Origin: Lacihabitans soyangensis
GTDB lineage: Bacteria > Bacteroidota > Bacteroidia > Cytophagales > Spirosomataceae
Length of the DNA: 64,000 nt
Direction of reading: 5' to 3'
Assembly: GCF_024343775.1 (NCBI RefSeq)
Contig: NZ_RJUF01000176.1
Coordinates: forward strand, 1-64,000
Part shown: piece after piece, positions 36,562 through 44,895 of the stretch
How positions within the stretch are numbered: position 1 is the first letter of the stretch
Layout of the letters: each line of letters starts with the position of its first letter
Notes under the pieces: model-generated
Databases searched by the model: none
Told to the model about the DNA's origin: nothing
What the model saw: only the letters and a program-made list of their open reading frames with translations
Made by a program: the position numbers and the translations under genes

Positions 36562-37644
36562 ATGTCTAGAGCTCAAGTTTACTTTACAGCTGGTCCAGCA
36601 GAACTATACCCCAAGTTTGAAGAATATTTACAAGAATTTGTGGATTTGCAAATAGGGTCGATTTCGCACAGAAGTGGTCAATTCAAAAAAATCTATCAAC
36701 ATACCGACGAGCAACTGAGAATATTGATGAATATTCCTGAAGAAAATGCCATCATGTTTACTGGTTCGGCCTCCGAAATCTGGGAAAAATTAGTACTTAG
36801 CACGGTAGAACACGAGTCTTTTCATTTGGTAAATGGTTCATTCTCAGCTAAATTTTACCAATATGCCCAAATGTTACAAAAACATGCCACGAATTTTGAA
36901 AAACCGCTAGGTCAAGGATTTTCTTACGGAGAGATAGCTGTTCCAGAATTTGCAGAATTGATTTGTACTACGCAAAACGAAACTTCCACAGGTTTACAAA
37001 TGCGTGAGGCTGACATACACAAACTCAAACGAAGCAATAACGATAAATTGATTGCGGTGGACATGGTTTCATCAGCTCCAATTCCAAATCTTGACTTTAC
37101 GGTAGTAGATACTGCTTTTTTCTCGGTTCAAAAGAGCTTCGGAATGCCTGCTGGTTTGGGAGTTTGGATAGCCAACGAAAGATGTCTTGAAAAAGCCAAA
37201 CAACTCAAGTCCAATGGAATAAACATCGGAGCTCACCATGATTTGCCTACCTTGTGGAAGTTTGCCAAAGAATTTCAAAATCCAGCAACACCTAATGTAA
37301 TGGGGATTTTTATTCTCGGTAAAATTGCCGAAGACATGAACAAAATTGGCATTGAGAAAATCAGAAAAGAGACTGACGAAAAAGCCAAGAAACTGTATAA
37401 ATATTTCGAAAACAAAGCAGGTTACAGTTTATCCGTAAACGAAAGCGAGCTAAGATCGAGAACAGTGGCAGTCATAAACACCGAAAAACCTTCTTCTGAA
37501 ATAATCAATTATTTGAAAGGCAAAAATATGGTAATCGGCTCAGGCTATGGCCCGGGCAAGGATTCTCAGATTAGAATCTCCAATTTCATTGCTAATAGTG
37601 CCGAACAAATAGATAATTTATTAAAAGAAGTTGAAAAGTTTTAG
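36562..37644 (+). CDS. SerC-like class V aminotransferase
   Basis: 360 residues, PLP-dependent. The N-terminal YFTAGPAELYPKFEEYL and IGSISHRSGQFKKIY match the phosphoserine/alanine-glyoxylate aminotransferase group. The cofactor Lys lies in FFSVQKSFGMPAGLGVW (about 193), and the C-terminal domain ends RISNFIANSAEQIDNLL. It would make phosphoserine in serine synthesis, but no serA or serB is adjacent and the GPGKDSQIRISNF end is also found in related transaminases. The SerC assignment is therefore likely rather than certain. Confidence 0.82.
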   Translation: MSRAQVYFTAGPAELYPKFEEYLQEFVDLQIGSISHRSGQFKKIYQHTDEQLRILMNIPEENAIMFTGSASEIWEKLVLSTVEHESFHLVNGSFSAKFYQYAQMLQKHATNFEKPLGQGFSYGEIAVPEFAELICTTQNETSTGLQMREADIHKLKRSNNDKLIAVDMVSSAPIPNLDFTVVDTAFFSVQKSFGMPAGLGVWIANERCLEKAKQLKSNGINIGAHHDLPTLWKFAKEFQNPATPNVMGIFILGKIAEDMNKIGIEKIRKETDEKAKKLYKYFENKAGYSLSVNESELRSRTVAVINTEKPSSEIINYLKGKNMVIGSGYGPGKDSQIRISNFIANSAEQIDNLLKEVEKF

Positions 37645-37650
37645 AAAATA

Positions 37651-37681
37651 TTGGTTTTCAAAATAAAAACTCCTAATTTTG
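37651..37681 (+). promoter_or_regulatory. rpmE2 promoter
   Basis: TTG (37651-37653), 20 nt, TAATTTTG (37674-37681). Good consensus; the ATG follows 40 nt later. Confidence 0.68.
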
Positions 37682-37721
37682 CAGCCCAATCGAGGAATAA
37701 TTAGATTTAATCAATAGAGAA

Positions 37722-37967
37722 ATGAAAAAAGATATTCATCCAAATTATAGAGAAGTAGTATTCTGGGACTTGACTTCAGACGAAAAATTCTTGAGCCGTT
37801 CATGTGTTGACACTAAGGAAACAATCGTTTTCGAAGATGGCAAAGAGTACCCAGTTTGTAAAGTCGAGGTTAGCTCAAAGTCGCACCCTTTCTATACAGG
37901 TAAAAACGTATTATTAGATACTACAGGACGTGTTGATAAATTCAACAAACGTTACGGAAAGAAATAA
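37722..37967 (+). CDS. rpmE2: Ribosomal protein L31, type B
   Basis: 81 residues. [20 protein letters not shown] and [24 protein letters not shown] are the L31 signatures. The zinc-binding CxxC pair is absent, which makes it the type B paralogue that in other bacteria replaces zinc-type L31 when zinc is low. No Zur-like site is evident. It is a single gene between a good promoter and a strong terminator. Confidence 0.96.
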   Translation: MKKDIHPNYREVVFWDLTSDEKFLSRSCVDTKETIVFEDGKEYPVCKVEVSSKSHPFYTGKNVLLDTTGRVDKFNKRYGKK

Positions 37968-37985
37968 TTCGTACAAAAAAAGTTT

Positions 37986-38021
37986 AAAAAGCCTTTTCGA
38001 AAACCCGAAAAGGCTTTTTTA
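37986..38021 (+). terminator. rpmE2 terminator
   Basis: AAAAAGCCTTTTCG / CGAAAAGGCTTTTT with a 6-nt loop and a T-run, 19 nt after the rpmE2 stop. Confidence 0.93.
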
Positions 38022-38032
38022 TTGAGAAAAAC

Positions 38033-38833
38033 TTGATAAGACCCTTGGCAAAAAGAACAAAAAAAGCCAAATACACACTTAAGCCACGAATAAAACGTGG
38101 ACTCAAATTGTTGCTCCTTCTGACGAGCCCAATTCTGCTTTACATTTGTTATTACGCCTACAAGGAATTCAAAGCCGGGCTTATAAAGTATAAAGCATTT
38201 GGCGTTTATATTCCAAACCAATACGAAATTCACGGCATAGATGTATCCCACTATCAGCAGATTATCAATTGGAAGTCTGTAAAAGCCATGAATATAGAAG
38301 GTGTCAACATCGACTTTGCTTTTCTCAAAGCCACTCAAGGCACACAAACCATTGATTTACAATATTTCCAAAACAAACTAAGAGCAAGAAAAGCCGATGT
38401 ACCTGTAGGTGCCTATCACTTTTTTGTGGCCAGCAAAGATCCTGTCCAGCAAGCCAACCTTTTCAGCAAAGTGGTTCAAATCAAGAAAGGCGATTTACCA
38501 CCTGTGGTGGATATCGAAAAAGAGTATCATCAGTCGAGTGAAAAAATTAGAAAAAGTCTAAAAACTTGGCTTAGGTTGGTAGAAAGAAAATACGAGGTAA
38601 AACCCATTATCTACACCAACGTAGATTTTTACAAAAATCATTTGGAGGGTTATTTTGAAAGCTACCCAGTCTGGATTGCTCATTACACCAAACTTAGAGA
38701 ACCCAATATCGAAAAAGATTGGACATTTTGGCAATTAAGCGAAGAAGCTACAGTAAACGGTATAAATGGCAAAGTAGACTTCAACGTCTTTAATGGCACC
38801 AGAGAAGAATTTGAAGAACTCAAAATCAAATAG
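38033..38833 (+). CDS. Glycoside hydrolase family 25 lysozyme
   Basis: 266 residues. A basic N-terminus and one membrane segment (LKLLLLLTSPILLYICYYAY, about 24-43) anchor a GH25 domain. The catalytic Asp/Glu pair is in LPPVVDIEKEY (about 160-166) and the entry motif is HGIDVSHYQQIINW (about 66-79); YPVWIAHY and FWQLSEEATVNGINGKVDFN complete the barrel. It cleaves the MurNAc-GlcNAc bond. No ATG exists upstream of the membrane segment, so a TTG start (38033, or 38045) is needed. Its 3' end overlaps the convergent EamA gene by 8 nt. Confidence 0.88.
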   Translation: MIRPLAKRTKKAKYTLKPRIKRGLKLLLLLTSPILLYICYYAYKEFKAGLIKYKAFGVYIPNQYEIHGIDVSHYQQIINWKSVKAMNIEGVNIDFAFLKATQGTQTIDLQYFQNKLRARKADVPVGAYHFFVASKDPVQQANLFSKVVQIKKGDLPPVVDIEKEYHQSSEKIRKSLKTWLRLVERKYEVKPIIYTNVDFYKNHLEGYFESYPVWIAHYTKLREPNIEKDWTFWQLSEEATVNGINGKVDFNVFNGTREEFEELKIK

Positions 38834-39692
38834 TTGACTGTGGTTTTCTTTTTAACAAGATGGGATGAAGAAACACAGACAACAAAACCAAAACCCCACC
38901 CAAATAAAATTGAGTAGACATTCGTTCCCTATCTCCAAAAATAAAATAAGCCAACACTACGCCATAAACGGGTTCCAGATTTAGGCTCAGATTTACTGTG
39001 AAAACTGAAATCTTCTGCATGATTTTTATCATTTGAGCATGCGGAATAACAGTACATACTAACGCCAGAACCAATAACCAAATCCAATCTGTTTGGCTCA
39101 TTACTAAATCTTGTTTTTCGAAAAATATCAAATAAAACACCCAACAAACCACGAAAGCTGCCGTTAACTCATAAAAACTAATCAGCTGACTATCAAACCT
39201 ATACGTAAGTTTTGAGTTGAAGATCGTAAACGCAGCACATAACAAAGCTCCTAAAAGACCGATGAGAATTCCAGCCAAGTATTGGGCCTCAAAACTAAAC
39301 ATGATGGCTACACCTACCACTGCCAACAAACCCAGCATTATTTCTTTGAAATCTAATTTCTTATTGCCCAAAACCGGCTCCAATAAACTCGTAAAAAATG
39401 AAGTGGTGGAAAAAGTAACCAAACTTATGGCTACCGTGGATATTTTAGCTGAACCAAAAAAACACAACCAATGTAAACCCAAAAGAAATCCTACAAAAAA
39501 TATCAGCCCCAAGTCTCTCAGACCTATCTTTAAATTAACTTTTCTAAAATACAAAATTAGAAACAAGGCTACAGCCGCCACCAAAGTTCTATAGAAAACT
39601 ACCGCTAAAGTACTGGCTTCTATGAGTTTACCTAGAATTCCTGTAAAACTCAATAACAAAACCAAAATATGTAATTTTAGATAATCCCTCAT
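38826..39692 (-). CDS. EamA/DMT-family transporter
   Basis: 288 residues, ten membrane helices in two EamA repeats: the first starts LLLSFTGILGKLIEASTLAVVFYRTL, and the second ends LEPVYGVVLAYFIFGDRERMSTQFYLGGVLVLL. The family exports amino acids or other small metabolites. It follows the arginine-type GNAT gene with a terminator-like hairpin ending only 8 nt before its start, so the two may be partly cotranscribed. The substrate is unknown. Confidence 0.9.
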   Translation of the reverse strand: MRDYLKLHILVLLLSFTGILGKLIEASTLAVVFYRTLVAAVALFLILYFRKVNLKIGLRDLGLIFFVGFLLGLHWLCFFGSAKISTVAISLVTFSTTSFFTSLLEPVLGNKKLDFKEIMLGLLAVVGVAIMFSFEAQYLAGILIGLLGALLCAAFTIFNSKLTYRFDSQLISFYELTAAFVVCWVFYLIFFEKQDLVMSQTDWIWLLVLALVCTVIPHAQMIKIMQKISVFTVNLSLNLEPVYGVVLAYFIFGDRERMSTQFYLGGVLVLLSVFLHPILLKRKPQSTI

Positions 39693-39700
39693 AATTTCTT

Positions 39701-39729
39701 AAAAAGAAAACCCACCAATTGGCGGGTTC
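39701..39729 (-). terminator. Terminator between GNAT and EamA genes
   Basis: On the minus strand AACCCGCC-AATT-GGTGGGTT followed by TTCTTTTT. It ends the GNAT transcript, but the EamA ATG begins 8 nt later, so any readthrough would still express that gene. Confidence 0.78.
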
Positions 39730-39754
39730 TATTCTATTCTACCTTTAATATTTT

Positions 39755-40495
39755 TTACTGCTCTATGAGTTCCGTTGGTTTCACTCGACTGGGCTGAGCT
39801 TTTTTTTTACTTTTTTCCTCTCTTCTTAACAATATCCTTTGTTTCAAACTCATCCATTTTTCATAAAGGCTTGATTCTTTTATGAAATCCCAAAACTCAG
39901 GTTTTTTACCTTCAGTAATGACAGTTCTTACCTCGTCAGCATCATATTTCATTCCTGTACAAAGGCAATGAGCTCTGTTTGTACGGTTCAGAATATCAAA
40001 ATTCACACAGCTCGAACAACCCTTCCAAAACTCGTCATCCTTTGGCAATTCAGAGAAAGGAACAGGCAAATAACCCAACTCTGAGTTGATCTTCATTACG
40101 GCCAAACTGGTAGTAAGTCCAATGATTTTGGCATCAGGATATTTTGTTCTCGAAAGATTAAATGCCTTAGCTTTTATGGAGGTCGCAATCCCACTCTTAC
40201 GGTGGTTAGGATGGACAATTAAGCCTGAGTTGGCCACGAACTTTCCGTGTTCCCAGGTCTCTACATAGCAGAAACCCACCCATTCACCATCTAAAGTAGT
40301 GGCTATAACGGCTTTGTCTTCCATCATTTTCAGGCGGAGATACTCTGGCGAACGTTTGGCTATACCCGTACCACGGGCTTTTGCACTAAGCTCCATCTCT
40401 GAACATATTTGTTCTGCGTAATTCAAGTGATTTTCGTCGGCTACTTGAACTATGTAATTGCCAATAATACTTTTTTCTATTGTACTCATCGTCAT
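39755..40495 (-). CDS. GNAT acyltransferase of the arginine-biosynthesis type
   Basis: 246 residues (244 from the second Met). A GNAT domain (about 15-160) has the acyl-CoA loop in VHPNHRKSGIATSIK (about 93-107) and the strand ATTLDGEWVGFCYVETW. It is followed by a Cys cluster (CSSC, then CLC, about 160-180) and a basic tail. From memory, proteins with this GNAT plus FWKGCSSCVN layout precede argG in Bacteroides and relatives and are thought to acylate glutamate as the first arginine step. No arg genes follow here, but the leader upstream carries an arginine-rich small ORF. The exact acyl donor (acetyl or succinyl) is not known. Confidence 0.8.
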   Translation of the reverse strand: MTMSTIEKSIIGNYIVQVADENHLNYAEQICSEMELSAKARGTGIAKRSPEYLRLKMMEDKAVIATTLDGEWVGFCYVETWEHGKFVANSGLIVHPNHRKSGIATSIKAKAFNLSRTKYPDAKIIGLTTSLAVMKINSELGYLPVPFSELPKDDEFWKGCSSCVNFDILNRTNRAHCLCTGMKYDADEVRTVITEGKKPEFWDFIKESSLYEKWMSLKQRILLRREEKSKKKAQPSRVKPTELIEQ

Positions 40496-40509
40496 TTGAG
40501 AGGGCCTTT

Positions 40510-40672
40510 ACCCTTAATGGAGACGGTGTATCCGCGATTGTTAAAGATGAAAAAAATTGAGATAAAGAACAAAGGCGATTCGCTTATGAGCAAAATACCT
40601 CATGCTTGGGTCCTTGCGGACCGCATTCGTCGGAAGGGTGATATTGGAAGATTAATCTTTACCATTCTTTGT
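40510..40672 (-). promoter_or_regulatory. Structured leader RNA, candidate arginine attenuator
   Basis: The transcript should start near 40677. Visible pairings on the minus strand are GGTCC-GCAA-GGACC (40609-40622, GNRA loop), ATGAG/CTCAT (40586-40603), GCG-AAT-CGC (40575-40583), a closing pair AACAAAG (40666-40672) with CTTTGTT (40568-40574), a seven-T run (about 40550) and AGGG/CCCT just before the GNAT start. ACCCTT (40634-40639) could instead pair with AAGGGT (40510-40515). I match it to no known riboswitch. Confidence 0.6.
40600..40665 (-). CDS. Arginine-rich leader peptide (candidate)
   Basis: A 21-codon ORF reading M-V-K-I-N-L-P-I-S-P-F-R-R-M-R-S-A-R-T-Q-A and stop. Four of the seven codons 12-18 are arginine (CGA, CGA, CGG, AGG), and they run into the GNRA-capped hairpin at 40609-40622. 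It starts about 12 nt after the expected transcript start and ends 105 nt before the GNAT gene. Leader peptides of amino-acid operons have this form: a slow ribosome at the control codons changes the folding of the RNA. Whether it is translated is not shown. Confidence 0.6.
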   Translation of the reverse strand: MVKINLPISPFRRMRSARTQA

Positions 40673-40683
40673 TTAAGTCGATG

Positions 40684-40712
40684 CAAATATAGAATGAATT
40701 CCAATCTTACAA
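40684..40712 (-). promoter_or_regulatory. Promoter of the GNAT leader transcript
   Basis: On the minus strand, TTG (40710-40712), 18 nt, TATATTTG (40684-40691). Both boxes and spacing fit the Bacteroidota consensus. It places the start of transcription about 180 nt before the GNAT gene. Confidence 0.7.
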
Positions 40713-40781
40713 TAATTATTAAACTTATTTTTTTGTCAATAAATTGTTAAGATTCTCTGTCAGTTCAACGGCTGAGCATTA

Positions 40782-41708
40782 TTAACGCCTATTGTCATCG
40801 TTCTCAAACATGCTCAAATAGCTCATATAACGACTTTCTGATATTTCTCCAGCCTCCACAGCATCTTTGACTGCACACTTGGGTTCGTTGATATGCAGGC
40901 AGTTATGAAATTTACACTGACCCAACAAATCTCTAAATTCAGGAAAATAATGAGCGAGTTCTTCATTTTCAATATCCACTAAACCCAGTTCTTTTATACC
41001 CGGCGAATCTATGATGAAAGTTTTATTGGGCAACTGGAACATTTCCGCAAAAGTGGTAGTATGCACCCCTTTACTCGAAAAATCTGAAATTTCAGAAGTT
41101 GCCAAATCCAAATCTGGATCTAAAATATTGATAAGCGTGGATTTACCTACGCCAGAATGCCCCGAAATCAATGAAATTTTATTGGCCAATTTGGCAAGTA
41201 ATTCATCAATACCTTTTTTGGTCAAAGTAGAAGTAGACACACAGTCATAGCCCAAATGCGTGTATAAGTCCATCAAAGCATCCTGGAAAATGACACCCTT
41301 TTTATTCAAAAGATCGAATTTATTGAAAACAATCAAAACAGGAATTCTGAAAGTTTCGGCCGTCACTAAAAATCTATCAATGAAACCCAGCGAAGTTTTG
41401 GGACTAGCCAAAGTAACAATCAGTACCAATTGATCAATATTAGAGGCTAAAAGATGTCCATGAGCAGTTTTGTGTACAGACTTCCGGATGATGTAGTTCT
41501 TACGCGGAAGAATTTCCTTTATCATTCCGATGTTTTCGTCCTCCAAATCAAAAACCACCTTGTCTCCAACCGAAAGTGGATTGGTAACTTTCAAATCTTT
41601 GATTTTGAACTTGCCTTTCAAGCGACACGAAAAAAGCGTATTTTGCTCATCTCTGACCTCATACCAGCTACCTGTTGACCTAAATACAGTACCTATTTTG
41701 TTTTCCAA
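40782..41708 (-). CDS. rsgA: Ribosome small-subunit-dependent GTPase A
   Basis: 308 residues. It checks late 30S assembly. An N-terminal OB fold (IGTVFRSTGSWYEVRD) precedes a circularly permuted GTPase with G4 NKFD (about 130), then G1 GHSGVGKST (about 183) and G3 DSPG (about 234). A C-terminal zinc knuckle follows (CKFHNCLHINEPKC). There is no ATG near the start. A frame from TTG at 41732 is possible, but a TAGTTTTG -7 element at 41730-41737 would overlap it, so the TTG at 41708 is preferred and also fits family length. Confidence 0.93.
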   Translation of the reverse strand: MENKIGTVFRSTGSWYEVRDEQNTLFSCRLKGKFKIKDLKVTNPLSVGDKVVFDLEDENIGMIKEILPRKNYIIRKSVHKTAHGHLLASNIDQLVLIVTLASPKTSLGFIDRFLVTAETFRIPVLIVFNKFDLLNKKGVIFQDALMDLYTHLGYDCVSTSTLTKKGIDELLAKLANKISLISGHSGVGKSTLINILDPDLDLATSEISDFSSKGVHTTTFAEMFQLPNKTFIIDSPGIKELGLVDIENEELAHYFPEFRDLLGQCKFHNCLHINEPKCAVKDAVEAGEISESRYMSYLSMFENDDNRR

Positions 41709-41729
41709 ATGTTTGGGTTTAAATACAAA

Positions 41730-41737
41730 CAAAACTA
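41730..41737 (-). promoter_or_regulatory. -7 element TAGTTTTG for rsgA
   Basis: Exact TAnnTTTG match on the minus strand. It argues for the TTG start at 41708 over 41732. Confidence 0.45.
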
Positions 41738-42256
41738 GCTTAATTTTTTCTTAATTTAAAACTTATGCCTTTTAATAAAAAAATTATACTTTTTTAATAG
41801 TTTGGTTTAATATTTGAAGAAATAACCTAGAATAATCAGCTATCAAAAAAGATTTGACCTTAAAATAAGATTTTAAGGAAATTTTAAGTAGTTGTTAAAA
41901 CAAATTTTGGATTATTTACGTTATTTGGTCTAATAAACACAAAATATCATGAAAAAGGGAGTATTATTCGGATTAGCAGCTTTGGCTGTTGGGGTGGTAG
42001 TTTTAACTTTGGGCAAAAAAGAAAAACCTTCTAATAATCCAAAGCCATCCATTTACAAATGATTGAATATCAGATATTCAAGAATGTTTGTATTTAAAGA
42101 TGCTAAAAAATACTTTTTAGCAGGTAGAACCCTATTGCCTTATAATTACGTCCTTGCATCACACAATTAGACCTATTTTTTCCCTTTCACCTATTTCTTT
42201 TTTGATTTCAGAATAAAATACCGAAATTTGATTTTCATCCTTAAACTAAAAATCAA
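41738..42256. other. Intergenic region rsgA - enoyl-CoA hydratase
   Basis: About 520 AT-rich nt between divergent genes. The only gene I can support is the 37-codon ORF at 41949. Before it lie TTTTTAATAG-type AT runs; after it, 195 nt without clear structure. No tRNA is seen. Confidence 0.55.
41949..42062 (+). CDS. 37-residue single-pass membrane peptide
   Basis: It has one apolar helix (VLFGLAALAVGVVVLTLG, about 5-22) after a basic start (MKKG), then a charged, Pro/Asn-rich tail (KKEKPSNNPKPSIYK). The topology is that of a small inner-membrane peptide. A loose -7-like TTATTTGG lies about 30 nt upstream. I do not recognise it and assign no function; a chance ORF is possible, but the basic-apolar-polar order argues for a real gene. 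Confidence 0.55.
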   Translation: MKKGVLFGLAALAVGVVVLTLGKKEKPSNNPKPSIYK

Positions 42257-43033
42257 ATGTTTGAAACGCTCATCTTCGAAATTAAGGAAGGTAAATGTTA
42301 TATTACCCTCAATCGCCCAGAGGTATTCAATGCCCTGAACAATAAGCTATTAACCGAACTGAATGAGGCTTTCAATGTATGCAGGAACAATGAAACTGTA
42401 AGAGTGGTGGTGCTCTCAGGTGGAGAAGGCAAGGCCTTTTGTTCTGGAGCCGACTTAAAGTCCGGAATAACTGACCCTAACCTTGGCAAGGTTTTAAAGG
42501 CCACTTACAATCCGCTCATCACCAACATGAGAGCGATTGAAAAACCGATTATTTGTAAGCTCAACGGTATGGCAGCGGGAGCTGGTATGTCACTTGCTTT
42601 GGCCTGTGACATGATTATAGCCGACAAGAACACCTACATGACTGAGCTCTTTGTGGGTATTGGACTTTTGCCAGATGCCGGATCTATGTATTTTCTACCG
42701 AGAATGATTGGTACTCTGAAAACGTTCGAACTTTGTAGCACTGGTCGTAAGGTTTTCATGGACGAAGCTCTTCAACTGGGTTTGGTAAACAAAACCGTCG
42801 ATTCAGCGTTTTTAGAGGAAGAAGTCGAAAAAATGGCTGATTTTTATGCAAAAGCCGCCACCAAAAGCATCGGATTAATGAAAAATATTCTCAATAAATC
42901 ATTTGAAAATAACCTTGAAGGTGTTTTAAATCTTGAAGCAGAAGGCCAAACCCAATGTGGATTTAGCAATGATTTTGTGGAAGGTGTGATGGCTTTTTTA
43001 CAAAAGAGGGAACCTAATTTCCAAGGCAGATAA
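42257..43033 (+). CDS. Enoyl-CoA hydratase/isomerase (PaaG-like)
   Basis: 258 residues of the crotonase fold. The oxyanion-hole segments are KAFCSGADL (about 58-66) and NGMAAGAGMSLALACDM (about 103-119). The second catalytic position is Asp in GIGLLPDAGSMYFLPRMIG (about 138) rather than the Glu of standard hydratases. This pattern is that of the 1,2-epoxyphenylacetyl-CoA isomerase PaaG and related isomerases. No other paa genes are near, so it may simply act in beta-oxidation. Confidence 0.88.
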   Translation: MFETLIFEIKEGKCYITLNRPEVFNALNNKLLTELNEAFNVCRNNETVRVVVLSGGEGKAFCSGADLKSGITDPNLGKVLKATYNPLITNMRAIEKPIICKLNGMAAGAGMSLALACDMIIADKNTYMTELFVGIGLLPDAGSMYFLPRMIGTLKTFELCSTGRKVFMDEALQLGLVNKTVDSAFLEEEVEKMADFYAKAATKSIGLMKNILNKSFENNLEGVLNLEAEGQTQCGFSNDFVEGVMAFLQKREPNFQGR

Positions 43034-43206
43034 TACGAATGTATATTCTTGGGAATCAATATTTCAGACATTCTAGATCGTTCTAATTATAAAATCGAAA
43101 TATTTTTTAGGATTAAATCAAGTTGGAACCATAAAACCTTCAACCCAAAATACAATGTTAGAAGTGCTTTTTATAAATTAGCTTTTTGGTACAACAAACA
43201 CCGAGT

Positions 43207-44868
43207 ATGTCAGAAACAATTAAAGAACGAAGTTTGAATTTCGTAGAGGAAATCATAGAAGCAGATTTGAAGTCTGGAAAACACAATGGCAGATTGCTTA
43301 CTCGTTTTCCACCCGAGCCCAATGGCTATCTTCACATTGGTCATGCCAAGTCGATATGTCTGAATTTTGGCCTCGCTCAAAAATACGGCGGTGGTACCAA
43401 CTTACGTTTCGACGATACCAATCCGGTAACTGAGGACACAGAATACGTAGATTCCATTAAAAACGATTTGCGTTGGTTAGGTTTTAACTGGACCAACGAA
43501 ATGTACGCTTCTGACTATTTTGATCAGCTGTTTAAATATGCGAAAAAACTCATAACCAAAGGTTTGGCTTACGTGGACGACAGCTCAGCCGAAGAAATGG
43601 CTACACTAAAAGGAACACCAAACGCCCCTGGTGTTGAGAGTCCGTTTAGAAACAGGACTGTTGAAGAAAATTTGAATTTGTTTGATGGTATGGCCAATGG
43701 CGATTTTGCGGAAGGAAGCAGAGTTTTAAGGGCCAAAATTGACATGACATCGAGCAACATGCTCATGCGTGATCCCATTATTTACAGAATTAAATTCGCT
43801 GAACACCACCGTACCGGAGACAAATGGTGTATCTATCCAATGTATGACTTCGCACATGGGCAGTCTGATTCTATCGAAGGTATCACCCACTCCATATGTA
43901 CACTTGAATTCGTTTCTCACAGAGAATTGTATGACTGGTTTCTCGAAAAACTGGAGATTTTTCCTTCAAAACAATATGAATTTGCACGCCTAAACCTCAC
44001 TTACACCGTAATGAGTAAGCGTAAATTGCTGCAATTGGTGAATGAAGGACACGTGACGGCGTGGGACGACCCTCGAATGCCGACAATTTCAGGTATGCGT
44101 AGAAGAGGATATACAGCCAAGTCTATTGTTGATTTTTGTGATAGGATAGGCATTCAAAAACGAGACAACCTCATAGATGTCAGCCTTTTAGAGTTTTTTG
44201 TTAGAGAAGATTTGAACAAAACCTCTACAAGAGTAATGGCCGTATTTGACCCGCTCAAAGTTGTCATTACTAATTTGCCAGACGGAGTTGTAGAACCTTG
44301 TAGTCTTGAAAACAATCCTGAAGATCCAGAGTCGGGACATAGATTGGTGAATTTCACGAAAGAAATTTATATTGAGCGAGGAGATTTCATGAAAGAACCT
44401 CCTGCCAAATACTTCAGACTTTCTCCAGGAAAAATGGTAAGACTTAAAGGAGCTTACATTATTCAATGCGACGAAGTCATTGAAAACGAAGGCGGGAGTA
44501 TAAAAGAACTTCGTTGTAGTTACATACCTTCATCCAAAAGTGGAGCCGACGAAAGCGGAATTAAGGTGAAGGGAGTTATTCAGTGGGTAAGTGCCTCTGA
44601 AGGTTTGAAATCAGAAATAAGAATCTACGATAGGCTTTTTAAGGTAGAAGATCCAAGTTCTGAGGAGGGTGACTTCAAAGAATATATCAATGAAAACTCT
44701 TTGGAAATAATTACTGCTTATGTAGAACCTGTACTAAAAGATGCCAAGCCTGGTGATAGATACCAATTCATGAGGAATGGTTATTTTGTACCTGATACTG
44801 ATTTTTCTCCTGAAAACTTGGTTTTCAACAAAACAGTTGGACTCAAAGAAGGTTTTAAAGTTGGATGA
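43207..44868 (+). CDS. glnS: Glutaminyl-tRNA synthetase
   Basis: 553 residues, class I. HIGH is seen in PNGYLHIGHAKS (about 35) and the KMSKS loop as TVMSKRKLL (about 270). The GlnRS-type beta-barrel anticodon domain (about 340-550) follows with SPGKMVRLKGAYIIQC. The Met at 43207 is chosen over a frame extending 7 codons further because it matches the conserved MSET/ERSLNFVEEII start. The presence of GlnRS means that Gln-tRNA is made directly. Confidence 0.97.
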   Translation: MSETIKERSLNFVEEIIEADLKSGKHNGRLLTRFPPEPNGYLHIGHAKSICLNFGLAQKYGGGTNLRFDDTNPVTEDTEYVDSIKNDLRWLGFNWTNEMYASDYFDQLFKYAKKLITKGLAYVDDSSAEEMATLKGTPNAPGVESPFRNRTVEENLNLFDGMANGDFAEGSRVLRAKIDMTSSNMLMRDPIIYRIKFAEHHRTGDKWCIYPMYDFAHGQSDSIEGITHSICTLEFVSHRELYDWFLEKLEIFPSKQYEFARLNLTYTVMSKRKLLQLVNEGHVTAWDDPRMPTISGMRRRGYTAKSIVDFCDRIGIQKRDNLIDVSLLEFFVREDLNKTSTRVMAVFDPLKVVITNLPDGVVEPCSLENNPEDPESGHRLVNFTKEIYIERGDFMKEPPAKYFRLSPGKMVRLKGAYIIQCDEVIENEGGSIKELRCSYIPSSKSGADESGIKVKGVIQWVSASEGLKSEIRIYDRLFKVEDPSSEEGDFKEYINENSLEIITAYVEPVLKDAKPGDRYQFMRNGYFVPDTDFSPENLVFNKTVGLKEGFKVG

Positions 44869-44895
44869 AATATTTACAACAAAAATTAAGATAAA

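Noticed and set aside
40409-40750. Plus-strand open frame across the GNAT start and leader
   Set aside because: It lies opposite the GNAT gene and its leader, has no promoter of its own, and its Arg-containing stretch is the mirror of the hairpin region. The GNRA loop and consensus promoter favour the minus strand.
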